This document shows, piece after piece, positions 22,031 to 30,635 of a DNA stretch of 64,000 nucleotides. Numbering within the stretch: position 1 is the first letter of the stretch; each line of letters begins with the position of its first letter. Source of the DNA: Paulinella micropora (taxonomy: Eukaryota > Cercozoa > Imbricatea > Euglyphida > Paulinellidae); NCBI GenBank assembly GCA_019918135.1, contig WBZZ01000016.1, positions 49,811 through 113,810 on the forward strand, in the 5' to 3' direction. The notes beneath the pieces were generated by a model. It was not told where the DNA came from, did no database searches, and was given only the letters and a program-made list of their open reading frames with translations. A program made the position numbers and the translations under genes.

Positions 22031-22735
22031 ATAAGCAGAGGACAAAGGTGAGAGGGGCGACGAAAGTGAGAGGGAGGGCTACAACAGGTCTTCCTCACGG
22101 CGGCCCAGCCGAGCGTCTGTGTGGGATTTTCTTGTTGCGCAAGTAGATTTTGGCGCCAAATTGGCGCTTACGGCTGTTTCCCCGGGAAAGCTAAGACGTA
22201 CTGCCTTTTTCAGCCGTATCACGCACCCTACCTCTGGACGGCACAATTTGGCGCCAAATTTAGCAGGGGTCGTTCCGGCGGCTAGCAGAGAAATCGGACG
22301 CTTTCCCGTGGGGGAGAAACCCGCGGGCCTTTTACTCACACGAAAATGTTTTTCGGCCCTCTCACCTTCCCTAGAGGCAGGGAGGTGCAGAGCAAAGGGG
22401 AGCGGGGCGACAAAGGCGAGAGGGGCGACAAAGGCGAGAGGGGCGACAAAGGTGAGAGGGGCGACAAAGGTGAGAGGGGCGACGAAAGTGAGAGGGGCGA
22501 CGAGAGTGAGAGGGGCGACGAGAGTGAGAGGGAGGGCTACAACAGGTCTTCCTCGCGGCGGCCCAGCCGAGCGTCTGTGTGGGATTTTCTTTTTGCGCAA
22601 GTAGATTCTGGCGCCAAATCGGCGCTTACGGCTGTTTTCCCGGAAAGTCTCAGACGTACTGCCTTTTTCAGCCGTATCACGTCCAAAATTTGACCATATC
22701 GCGCCCCGTGGGAGAGTACAAAAAAGAGAATTTAC
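22030..22735 (+). repeat. E2F-palindrome/minisatellite module, cluster 5
   Basis: TTTGGCGCCAAA at 22,149-22,160 and 22,247-22,258 with a variant at about 22,607. The minisatellite is at about 22,405-22,535, with four GACAAAGG(C/T)GAGAGGGGC units before the GACGA(A/G)AGTGAG type. The ATG at 22,346 starts the MFFGPLTFPRGREV frame. The sequence right of the cluster (22,735-22,915) repeats that at 15,440-15,645. Confidence 0.8.
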
Positions 22736-22998
22736 GCTGAATTAAAAGCTCGACAAAATCTTGAAGTTTGGCACTGAATAATCATAATTTATTTACGCGC
22801 AAAGGTTTGGGAAACTTACTCGAAAGTCTACAAGGGGGCTTGCTGGTACGTGCACGGGCTCAAGTCTACAGGTTAGACTCAAATTAAAAAGCTTTCTCTG
22901 CTCCTTGAGCCCCCTGTTCTTTGAGCCCCCCGGGCTCAGGGGGCTCAAGGAGAGGGAAGAGGAAAAAAAGGGGGGGGGCGCCCCCCTCCCCGGGAGCC

Positions 22999-23140
22999 CT
23001 GTCTCGACCACAAACTCCGTTTAAGTCATACGACGAGTGACTTCTCCAATGAGGCGGCGCACTCTCTGAGACAGAAAAAAGACCATCTCTGGGAAAGGAA
23101 AGAAAGCGCGCTGTCTGTCTGTCGTACTCGTGCTTTAGCG
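22999..23140 (+). pseudogene. Coding-like fragment, unknown
   Basis: An open plus-strand frame reads EPCLDHKLRLSHTTSDFSNE then AAHSLRQKKDHLWERKESAL and continues to about RTRALAIMP before merging into the repeat family. Its composition differs from the G/C-run repeats on both sides. No start, stop or domain of its own. Reported only as a possible gene remnant. Confidence 0.25.
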
Positions 23141-23689
23141 ATAATGCCTTGTCGAGCTTTAATTCAGCGTAAATTCGTACAACGGCGAAGCGCCCCCTCC
23201 CCTCTCCCCTCCCCTGAGCCCAGGGGGGCTCAAGGAGCAAAAGAGGGGAAGAGGGAAGGGTGAATGGCGCAGAAGCTGCAAACAAAATAAATACATGCAA
23301 CGCCTCTACTAATCCCTTCGCCCCATGCTAGGCGGCCCCCCCCCTCCCTCTGCAAGATCTGCGGAAATATCTGCGGGAAAATGAAAAGTGGAAAAGAATT
23401 TTTTTTAGAACGCGTTTGCACGCGCAAACAAAGGGCGAGGGGGGGGGATAAGCAGAGGACAAGGGGGAACAGAGGGACGAGAGGGGCTATGGGGAGGGGG
23501 GAGCACACCCCGCCCCTCCTTGTACACGTTCTCAGTGCTAAGATTAAAATCTTTTCTCGCGTGGTGTTTTCTTGTACACCGGCGAAGCGCGCCCCTACCC
23601 TCCTCTTTCCCTCGAGCTCCCGATCCTCAGACGAGGGACTAGACAATTCGTGCTCTCCCCCCCCCCCTTTCCTCTGCCTCTTCTTCTTT

Positions 23690-24270
23690 CCCCTCTACTC
23701 TCTCCTATCCCCCCTGGGCTTAGGGGGCTCAAGGAGCAGGAGGAGGGGAGGGGGGGAGAAGGGCGCAGAAGCTGCAAAAGAAATAAATACCTGCAACGCC
23801 TCCACTAACCCCCTCCCTCCTTTCATATTCCCGCGGACCTTGCGCACGGTGGCTGCGCTATGGCACGGACAGGAAGCCGTCGGGGTAAGTGAAGGGGCTC
23901 TTATCCTTCTGGCACATTGACCACCGCCCATCCATTCATTCGCCGCAGGTCGTGCTGGAGCACGATGCTCTGCTCCTAGTTTTCAGTGCCAGAGCGTAAG
24001 ACCGTCGATCTTTAATTCAGCGTAAATTACGTTTTCCTGGCGCGGCCTATGCCCTTTCCCTCTCCCTCTTTTGGGGTCTCAGTGCTAAGATTGAAATCTT
24101 GTCAGTAAAACTTTTTATTAAATTTTTGTACACCGGCGAAGCGCGCCCCTGCTCCTCCTTCCCTGCCTCTCCCCTTTGCAAGGATATGCGGAAATATCTG
24201 CAGGAATATGAAAAGTGGAAAGCAACAATTTTTTTTGGGACGCGTTTGCACGCGCAAACAAGGGACGAGG
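23690..24270 (-). repeat. Segmental duplication, copy 2 (partner 13,690-14,290)
   Basis: Second copy of the block described at 13,690-14,290, again leading directly into an E2F-palindrome cluster. The repeat-plus-cluster arrangement suggests that the duplicated unit included both parts. Confidence 0.75.
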
Positions 24271-24279
24271 GGAGGGGGG

Positions 24280-24860
24280 GGACGTCTTCCTCACGGCGGC
24301 CCAGCCGAGCGTCTGTGTGGGATTTTCTTGTTGCGCAAGTAGACTTTGGCGCCAAATTGGCGCTTACGGCTGTTTCCCCGGGAAAGCTAAGACGTACTGC
24401 CTTTTTCAACCGTATCACGCACCCTACCTCCGGACGGCACAATTTGGCGCCAAATTTAGCAGGGGTCGTTCCGGCGGCTAGCAGAGAAATCGGACGCTTT
24501 CCCGTGGGGGAGAAACCCGCGGGCCTTTTACTCACACGAAAATGTTTTTCGGCCCTCTCACCTTCCCTAGAGGCAGGGAGGTGCAGAGCAAAGGGGAGCG
24601 GGGCGACAAAGGTGAGAGGGGCGACGAAGGTGAGAGGGGCGACGAGAGTGAGAGGGGCGACGAGAGTGAGAGGGGCGACGAGAGTGAGAGGGAGGGGGAG
24701 GACGTCTTCTTCACGGCGGCGTTGGGGCGTCTGTGTGGGATTTTCTTTTTGCGCAAGTAAATTTTGGCGCCAAATCGGCGCTTACGGCTGTTTCCCCGGG
24801 AAGTCTCAGACGTACTGCCTTTTTCAGCCGTATCACGTCCAAAATTTGACCATATCGTGC
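24280..24860 (+). repeat. E2F-palindrome/minisatellite module, cluster 6
   Basis: TTTGGCGCCAAA at 24,345, 24,443 and 24,763; minisatellite at about 24,605-24,690; ATG at 24,542 for the MFFGPLTFPRGREV frame. It is the last module. To its right the repeat landscape stops and gene-dense sequence begins. Confidence 0.8.
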
Positions 24861-25089
24861 AATTCCCAAGCTATCTGCTTGATTGTTTTAACTGGTATAT
24901 GGGATAAAGGCGATAGAATTACGGAAACGCCCCTAGAAAGCCCCCCCTTTCCCCCCTCTCTCCCCCGCGCCTTCTTCAAACTATTCATCGTGAATAGGTC
25001 GCGACACCATCTGCGACGCAGGCCTGACCACAACCCCTGTCACTCCGTCTGATACACAAAACGAAACGTTTTGCCATGAGCTTGCGGAG

Positions 25090-27189
25090 GTGTCAAAGGG
25101 CCTAAGAGTTTGGGGCGGCGAGGAATTCAACAAGGCTTTTAAGCAGCGTTTTCCTAGCCTTCCAGGGCTGTACGCATCCATCCAAGTAGCGGCAACCGAA
25201 GACTTTGGGTGCGGGGTGGCTTTGTACCTCAAACGTAATGAAGTGGCCAGGATACTGGAATTTGCATTCCAAGACTTCGACAACGTAGGTCCGATCGACA
25301 ATGACAAGCTGCAAAGCCTGATTCGGGAGTGCATCAAGAAATTTAGTAGCTATGACATGTTTCTCGAGGTGTGTACAAGGTTGATAAGAATCAAGACAAA
25401 ACCCTGTCCTCGTTCTCAGTGGCAAATGGAAGACTTTGTCGAACTTTAATAAAACTACTTGGAAGCCGAACATAATAGATTTGTGCCTCAAAAAGGCCAA
25501 TCACGATCCAGAGGATGCAACTTTGTTAGTGAAGGCGGGGCTGTATTGTTTTGAACAGTGGCGACGGAATACGCGGGAGCCAGAGCCCTGGCCCGAGTTC
25601 ACAGAGCTGTTGAAGCTACTGTCAAAGCAGCGCTGGTACGAAGACATTGACACGCTGCGCCGCGTGGTGGAGCTGTTCCAAGATCGCCACCTGCCGTGGG
25701 TCGATTTGGCTGCCAGGAACAAGCTGCTGGCGCACGATCTGCAGTCCCGGAACGACGATGACGATGTCGACGAGCTGTTCGACCGCGACCGCGTGTGTTG
25801 GCTGTCGCTAGATAGTAGTCATACCGAGCTCGTCGCAGCGTGCCAGTCGATCCAACACAAACTGACGCTGCGCGCGCTGCAACTAGCAGCGCTGGAACCA
25901 GCAGGGCCGCCACTACAGACGGTCCACATCAACCTAGTGCTGAAGTGCTGGGCTTGGGAGCTGGACAAAGCACTAGAGTGGCAAGTCAAAGATAGACAAC
26001 CAATAGTGCCGCTCCGAGAGTGGCCCGCGCTAAAAACCACATTTTTGTATAAAGAGCACAAATCAGTAGCTAACCGCTACCCTTCCGCGCTGGGGGGCGA
26101 TGGTCTAGAAAAGGTTTTCAAGCTGTTTTGGTTGGCAGCAGACAGGTTCCTGCGGCAAGCCAACAAAGAAGACGAGGAGGAAACGACATCTGCTAGCAAC
26201 AAAGACGAGGTAATTAGTTATAGACGATCACGCTCATCGACCGTGAGATCGATTTTCAGGCCCCCGTGCTGTGCGACCCTAGGCACACAAGTTTGGGTTT
26301 GGACGTCGGTTCAGTCGCCTGGCAGATTTTGAACGATGGCTGGCCGGTGGCACTGGGTTGGGACATCCCCATAGAGGTCACAGAAGACGAGGCCTGGGTG
26401 CTGGCCTGGTGGCTGCGCGAATTGGGCGACATAGAAGAATATGATTGGCAGCGCAACGTCGGCTACAAGAATGGACACATCTACTTTGGCATGGGTCTGA
26501 TCGAGTCCTACGACTCCGAGCTCGGCGGAGTCTTTGATGACCAACGGAGTTCAAATCTTCTGGAGCGTCTCGTCAAATTCCAACACGGCCGCGACCCGCC
26601 TTTTGCGCGGCTGTGCCCGCACGAATCGTGTTGGGATGTACTTAAAAACACAATCGACATATCGAGACAGGCTCTACAGAGGTACACTACGTTCCTGGTC
26701 TTATACAAAGATCCAAAAGAAGAATTTGATCATGCCATAGTTTTTTTCAGGCACGACGACACTATCTACGTATATGACCCCAACACGCCTGTCGAGCCTG
26801 AAGTGTGCGCAAGTTTAACACAAGCCCTACAAAAACGAAAGTTACGCTTTAAAGTACAAAATGCAGAAAACAACGTCGCCGGCAGGCACAGCGTCGCGGA
26901 TCAGATCGATGAAGGGAGCTGCTTTCTGTTGTCGTTGGCGCGGGCCTTGCTGCTCTTGGTATTTATGCTCTGGCAGAAATTTATTATGACAAGTGATGAC
27001 AAAACTGTGCTGGGGACAGCCCAGGTCCCTTTGTCGAACACAGGGGCAAGAACTCACGCCATGTTTGTGGAACTGCGCAAAAAAGATCATAAACAGGCTC
27101 TGGCCGCCCTTGGACCGCGCCTGAAATTTCTGGGCCCAGCGGCCCGCACGCTCGCTCCATCTGAAGCTAAGAATGTACAAAAAAATTAA
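25090..27189 (+). CDS. Spliced gene; putative Ulp1/adenain-like cysteine protease
   Basis: A long coding region needing introns. The best-supported is 26,210-26,259 (50 bp, GTAATT...TTTTCAG, phase 0). It joins a frame open over 25,420-26,209 (acidic, helical; includes DPEDATLLVKAGLYCFEQWR) to 26,260-27,189. Upstream, 25,090-25,368/25,379 is also coding-like (GLYASIQVAATEDFGCGVAL) and may be joined by a 40-bp intron (25,380-25,419) or a 64-bp one (25,369-25,432); the ATG is not resolved. The last exon has a histidine in FDHAIVFF (about 26,731), an aspartate in YVYDPN (26,776) and DQIDEGSCF with Q at 26,902 and C at 26,920. That order (H, D, Q, C) is the catalytic layout of Ulp1/adenain-clan proteases, used for SUMO removal or virion maturation. 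The fold call is inference from motifs. Confidence 0.55.
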
Positions 27190-27287
27190 TACAAAAATCC
27201 CTGATAAAGTTTTAATCTATCCCTTTTTTAGTTCTCGGTGCCAAGTGTAAAACCATCGAGCTTTAATAAAAGATTTCTTCTCACATT

Positions 27288-27809
27288 CTACTCATCCGAC
27301 GCACCACCCAAGCCGCAGACGCATTTGTACGCATCCTCGCAATGGTTCAGCTCGCCACACTTGTCGCAGGGGTAATGACAGCAACTGTCGCATCCAAGTT
27401 CTGTAATTGTTTGCATGGCTAATCTGTGAGACTCTGCTATGGAACTCGCGCCCACCAAAGCCTGCAGCAGCGTCGAATTCAAGGCACGGAGCTCGTCCTC
27501 CTTGCACTCCGCAACCCGCCGGCAAAGCCCCTTCAATTTCTCCTCGGAGCTGGCAATGTCTTCGTACACTTGGCGGCACTGCTGGCGTTGCTTGGACCAG
27601 GGCTTATCGATCGGCTCATCACTACGCAAAACCAACGCGAACTCTTGGACCTTCGGCGCTGTCTTGGCTTTCTTGGTCGAGCCGGTTTGCTTGCCAGCAG
27701 CCTCAGGGCGCTGGCGCTTGGTGTTCATGGCATCTGCTTTGTACAGAGACTTCCTGGGCGCCATTGTGCCAGTTGTAGCGATGCCTGAAGTCTTCATTCG
27801 CGGCGGCAT
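27288..27809 (-). CDS. Cys-rich protein with an H3-tail-like, Lys-rich N-terminus
   Basis: 173 residues from ATG 27809, in good context after a spacer. Residues 14-27, GTMAPRKSLYKADA, resemble histone H3 GGKAPRKQLATKAA with Met in place of K14. The following stretch (KRQRPEAAGKQTGSTKKAKT) is basic and NLS-like. Residues about 65-135 look helical or coiled-coil (YEDIASSEEKLKGLCRRVAE). The C-terminus is a compact Cys/His cluster, CDSCCHYPCDKCGELNHC then CVCG, likely binding zinc. It converges with the protease-like gene across about 100 bp holding AATAAA motifs. Probably nuclear; function unknown. It is not a recognised histone. Confidence 0.65.
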   Translation of the reverse strand: MPPRMKTSGIATTGTMAPRKSLYKADAMNTKRQRPEAAGKQTGSTKKAKTAPKVQEFALVLRSDEPIDKPWSKQRQQCRQVYEDIASSEEKLKGLCRRVAECKEDELRALNSTLLQALVGASSIAESHRLAMQTITELGCDSCCHYPCDKCGELNHCEDAYKCVCGLGGASDE

Positions 27810-27869
27810 TGTCTGTACACGACGAGCAAATTGTGACCTGAATTGTGCCTCCGACCCTTTATCGCATAC

Positions 27870-28115
27870 GTGTCCAAGGGGGGGGGGTGCCCCCCCCCCC
27901 TCCTTGCCGCTCCAGTAGGGGGGGGGGCGCCCCCCCCCTCTGTGGGCTCCAAAAAAAGTTGACTTATTTTTGCTCCTCCCAGCCGATATAAGCGGACTAA
28001 AGACTAAGAAGTTGGTTTTGAAATTATTAAAAAATTTTACTAGCCCGATTGTGCCCTATAATCAAGTGAAATGTTTGGACAATATTTTATTTTAGCAATC
28101 TTGTACTTGCGCTAA
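27870..28115. other. Spacer with G-run/C-run palindromes and a TATA-like box
   Basis: Two self-complementary tracts, G-run followed by TGCC or CGCC and a C-run, lie at about 27,879-27,901 and 27,917-27,938. They are followed by an AT-rich stretch with GATATAAGC at about 27,984. No gene. The TATA-like box has no obvious start codon on the plus strand within 100 bp. Confidence 0.5.
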
Positions 28116-29647
28116 CTAGGAGGAGCGGGCCGGGGCCTCGGGCAGAGACTCCCATAAAGGTTCCAAAAGGTGCAGGATGGTCAGAAGTTTGCAGCGAAAG
28201 TCACTAAAAGCCACGTAGTGCTGGCGCGCTGTTTCTTCACTGTGCTCGTGGTAGTTGGCGGCCAGTGCGCGAACCTTGCGCAGCTGGCCGACCCGCGGGG
28301 GCGGGGTGGTGACGGAGGGGTCTGGGGGGGGACAGCGGCGGCCCCTCCTGCGTTTTGCCAGAGAAAGGTCTCGCTGAGTTTGCGCAGGTGGAAGAGGCGG
28401 AGCGTGGCGGCGCGCTCGGGCGACGCAAACCCTGTGCGGGCCAGCGAGTCGGCCAGCAGCCGCTCGAGCAGCTCTGGGCGAGCAAGCCCCTCCACCGGGG
28501 GCGGTGACCCGGGAGGGCTCCGGAGCCCAGGGTAGCGCGCGGAAAACACGAAGCCGCCTGCCGCCGCTGTCTCTTTTGCATCGGGGCCATCCTCGCGGGC
28601 CCAAAGCCGCCATTCGTCCAAGACCCGAGTGAGCAGGTGGACTTGCTGTGCGCCGTCGTTGTTGGGCAGGCGGAGCCGCTGCAGGGGCAACGGCTGCTTG
28701 TACTGACGATCGTAATAGAATCGACTTGTTTTGTGAATCGCCGCCAATTCAAAGGGGTTGCTGAGATCTAGCCAATATCTGGCGGGCGTGCCGCCGCGGC
28801 GCAGCGTAACTCCAAACTGCAGTTTGCAGATGATCTCCGATCTAGGCATGGGGCACTGACTGAAAAGGCACAGCAGCAGCAAGTCTAGCAGATCCCGGCA
28901 GCGCGAGAGCCCTGGCTCCTGGGCGCGGGCCGCCTGCTGAACCAGCCCCCGCGCGAGGTCGCGCGCAGGCAAGGGCGCTCCGTACCGGGCCAAATAGCGG
29001 CGCCCCGCCCAGTTGCGCGCGGCGGCCAGGTCCGCCAAGCTTACTGCGAGCTCTCTCTCCTTGGGGTGAAAGGATTGTTCCGTGTCGGCTAACATGCGCA
29101 GGTTCTTGATGGCGGCACTGAAAATCCGGGCGGCGCTTACTACCAGAGACGTGCGTCGTCGCTCCGGAGAGAGTCGCTGCTGCTGCATGGAGCTCGCCCC
29201 TCCAGCACCACGCCGCCTTTTGTAATAGGCAGCGGTGCACAGGACCGGGCCGCGCAGGCTAGTCACCAGGAAAAGGCACCTCTCCCAGGACATATCCGGC
29301 TGCCTGGTCAAGTGCTCGACCCAGGCCGGCAGTTGGCGGCGCAGGGTGGTGCGCCAGACGCCCTCTCTGGCAACAAAGAAAAACAGACTTGACTCTAGGG
29401 AGGGCAGCCAGCGCCCGGCGCAAACGCGGGGCTCAGCTGTTTGGCTCAGAAAACCCAAGAACGACAGGACAGCAATCTCTGCGCCTGCTACGGCGCGGGG
29501 CCCCGACCTGACCGGGCCCACTCTTTCTGCTCGAAAGGGCTTACACAGAGCCTCTGCATAAAAGCGTTGCATCTCATCCTCCAAGCGTTCCCCCACGCGC
29601 CTCGTCGGCAGCGAGCCCGGCACCGCTGCCAGCAAGGGCCATGGCAT
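28116..29647 (-). pseudogene. Tyrosine-recombinase-like gene with a frameshift in a C8 run
   Basis: From ATG 29647 the frame encodes about 440 residues, then switches at a run of eight C (minus strand; about 28,325-28,332 on plus) to the frame ending at 28,116. Before the break: a box-I-like arginine in MPRSEIICKLQF (about 28,830-28,848), a basic strand with FYYDRQYKQPLPLQ, and RKLSETFLW at the box-II position. After it: EHSEETARQHYVAF, where His is followed nine residues later by Tyr, as in the GH....T...Y box III with the nucleophilic tyrosine. The homopolymer suggests a sequencing slip, a dead gene or programmed slippage. It is a paralogue of the gene at 30,599-32,728. Role inferred: integration or excision of a mobile or viral genome. 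Confidence 0.55.
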
Positions 29648-29813
29648 CTTTTTCTTGCTTTAATAAAAAAGAAAATCCTTGACAAAGTTTTAATCTTTGG
29701 CACTGAAAACTAGGAGAGGGAGAGGGAAGAGGCAGGGAGGCGCTCCCCCCCTTGTCGAGACTGAATCAAACGGTGTATCAAGGAATATGCAAGCTACGGG
29801 ATGTTCACAAGAC

Positions 29814-30635
29814 TCATTCAAGCCACAGCTTATCTCTGATGGCGGCCACAACTTGCTTGGGAATGTATAGTTTAGCAGGGCGCATGGGCTCGGGCAAAGC
29901 CTCTCGATCGAGGGTGCCTAGGCGCTCTCGTCCTCTTAACAGATTCCAGCGTTTTGCCCACTCAGCCTCGCTAATGTCTGAATCAGCTTTCAATAAAGCC
30001 ACCGGAAAAATGCACCAGTTTCTCTCGAAGAAAGGGCCCCAGTAATCGGAGGAGAGTTTTTGTCCGGTTCTGTCCGGGGCGCCCGTTGCAAATTTCACGA
30101 TTGCTAGGTCGGGCCTGCCGGGGAAGGGAGTGACTTCCTGCAAGTTGAGGTTGTTTTGCAGGAAGTTTTGCAGGGAGATCAAGATTGCCGCTCGTTTGCT
30201 TCCGCTTAAACTACCGTAATAATCCAGTATATCCTTGGTAAAGAGGTACTGGGCAGGCCAGTGCCCATATTTCAAGTCTTTGACCAGGAATCTGTAAGCA
30301 TAGCGGACGTCTAGGCGGTCGCTTTTCTGATACTTGGAATTCCTGCGGTGCGCCCAGAGGTTGGTGGGCGGGATGAGCTCGATTTTTTGTTCATGTCCGC
30401 CCAGGCGCATTAGCCTTTGGACTTCTGCCCAATATTCGTTTTCCTGGTTGAACCCGAGCTTGACTTGCTCTAGCTGTTCCTCTGACAAGGGCGCCCAGAC
30501 GGTGTACTTTTGCCACTGATGGCCTTGACGGTCTTGTTGGCTTGCGAACTCTTTCCAGAATTCTCGCGGCTGGTTGTGCCTTGTACCCCAGCGCAGAGCT
30601 ACTTGCTGGAAACCCTGCACTTCAAAGCCCAGCAC
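29814..30635 (-). CDS. Unknown protein, about 270 residues
   Basis: The frame is open from about 30,680 and would start at GTG 30,635 (an ATG-initiated version would lose more than 80 residues), so the true start is uncertain. It is protein-like throughout: WGTRHNQPREFWKEFASQQD, RYAYRFLVKDLKYGHWPAQY, then FATGAPDRTGQKLSSDYWGP and the end AAIRDKLWLE. It overlaps the 3' end of the recombinase-like gene by 37 bp in another frame, same strand, suggesting tight coupling or a frameshifted/spliced continuation of it. It is rich in Trp and Tyr. No domain recognised. It sits between two recombinase-like genes, so it may belong with them. Confidence 0.55.
   Translation of the reverse strand: MLGFEVQGFQQVALRWGTRHNQPREFWKEFASQQDRQGHQWQKYTVWAPLSEEQLEQVKLGFNQENEYWAEVQRLMRLGGHEQKIELIPPTNLWAHRRNSKYQKSDRLDVRYAYRFLVKDLKYGHWPAQYLFTKDILDYYGSLSGSKRAAILISLQNFLQNNLNLQEVTPFPGRPDLAIVKFATGAPDRTGQKLSSDYWGPFFERNWCIFPVALLKADSDISEAEWAKRWNLLRGRERLGTLDREALPEPMRPAKLYIPKQVVAAIRDKLWLE

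Noticed and set aside
1-25000. CRISPR array (regular 18-bp repeats)
   Set aside because: Units are directly adjacent with no unique spacers, the setting is eukaryotic and no Cas gene is present.
26508-26708. Minus-strand small frames within the protease-like gene
   Set aside because: Shadows of the spliced plus-strand gene, with no motif or context.
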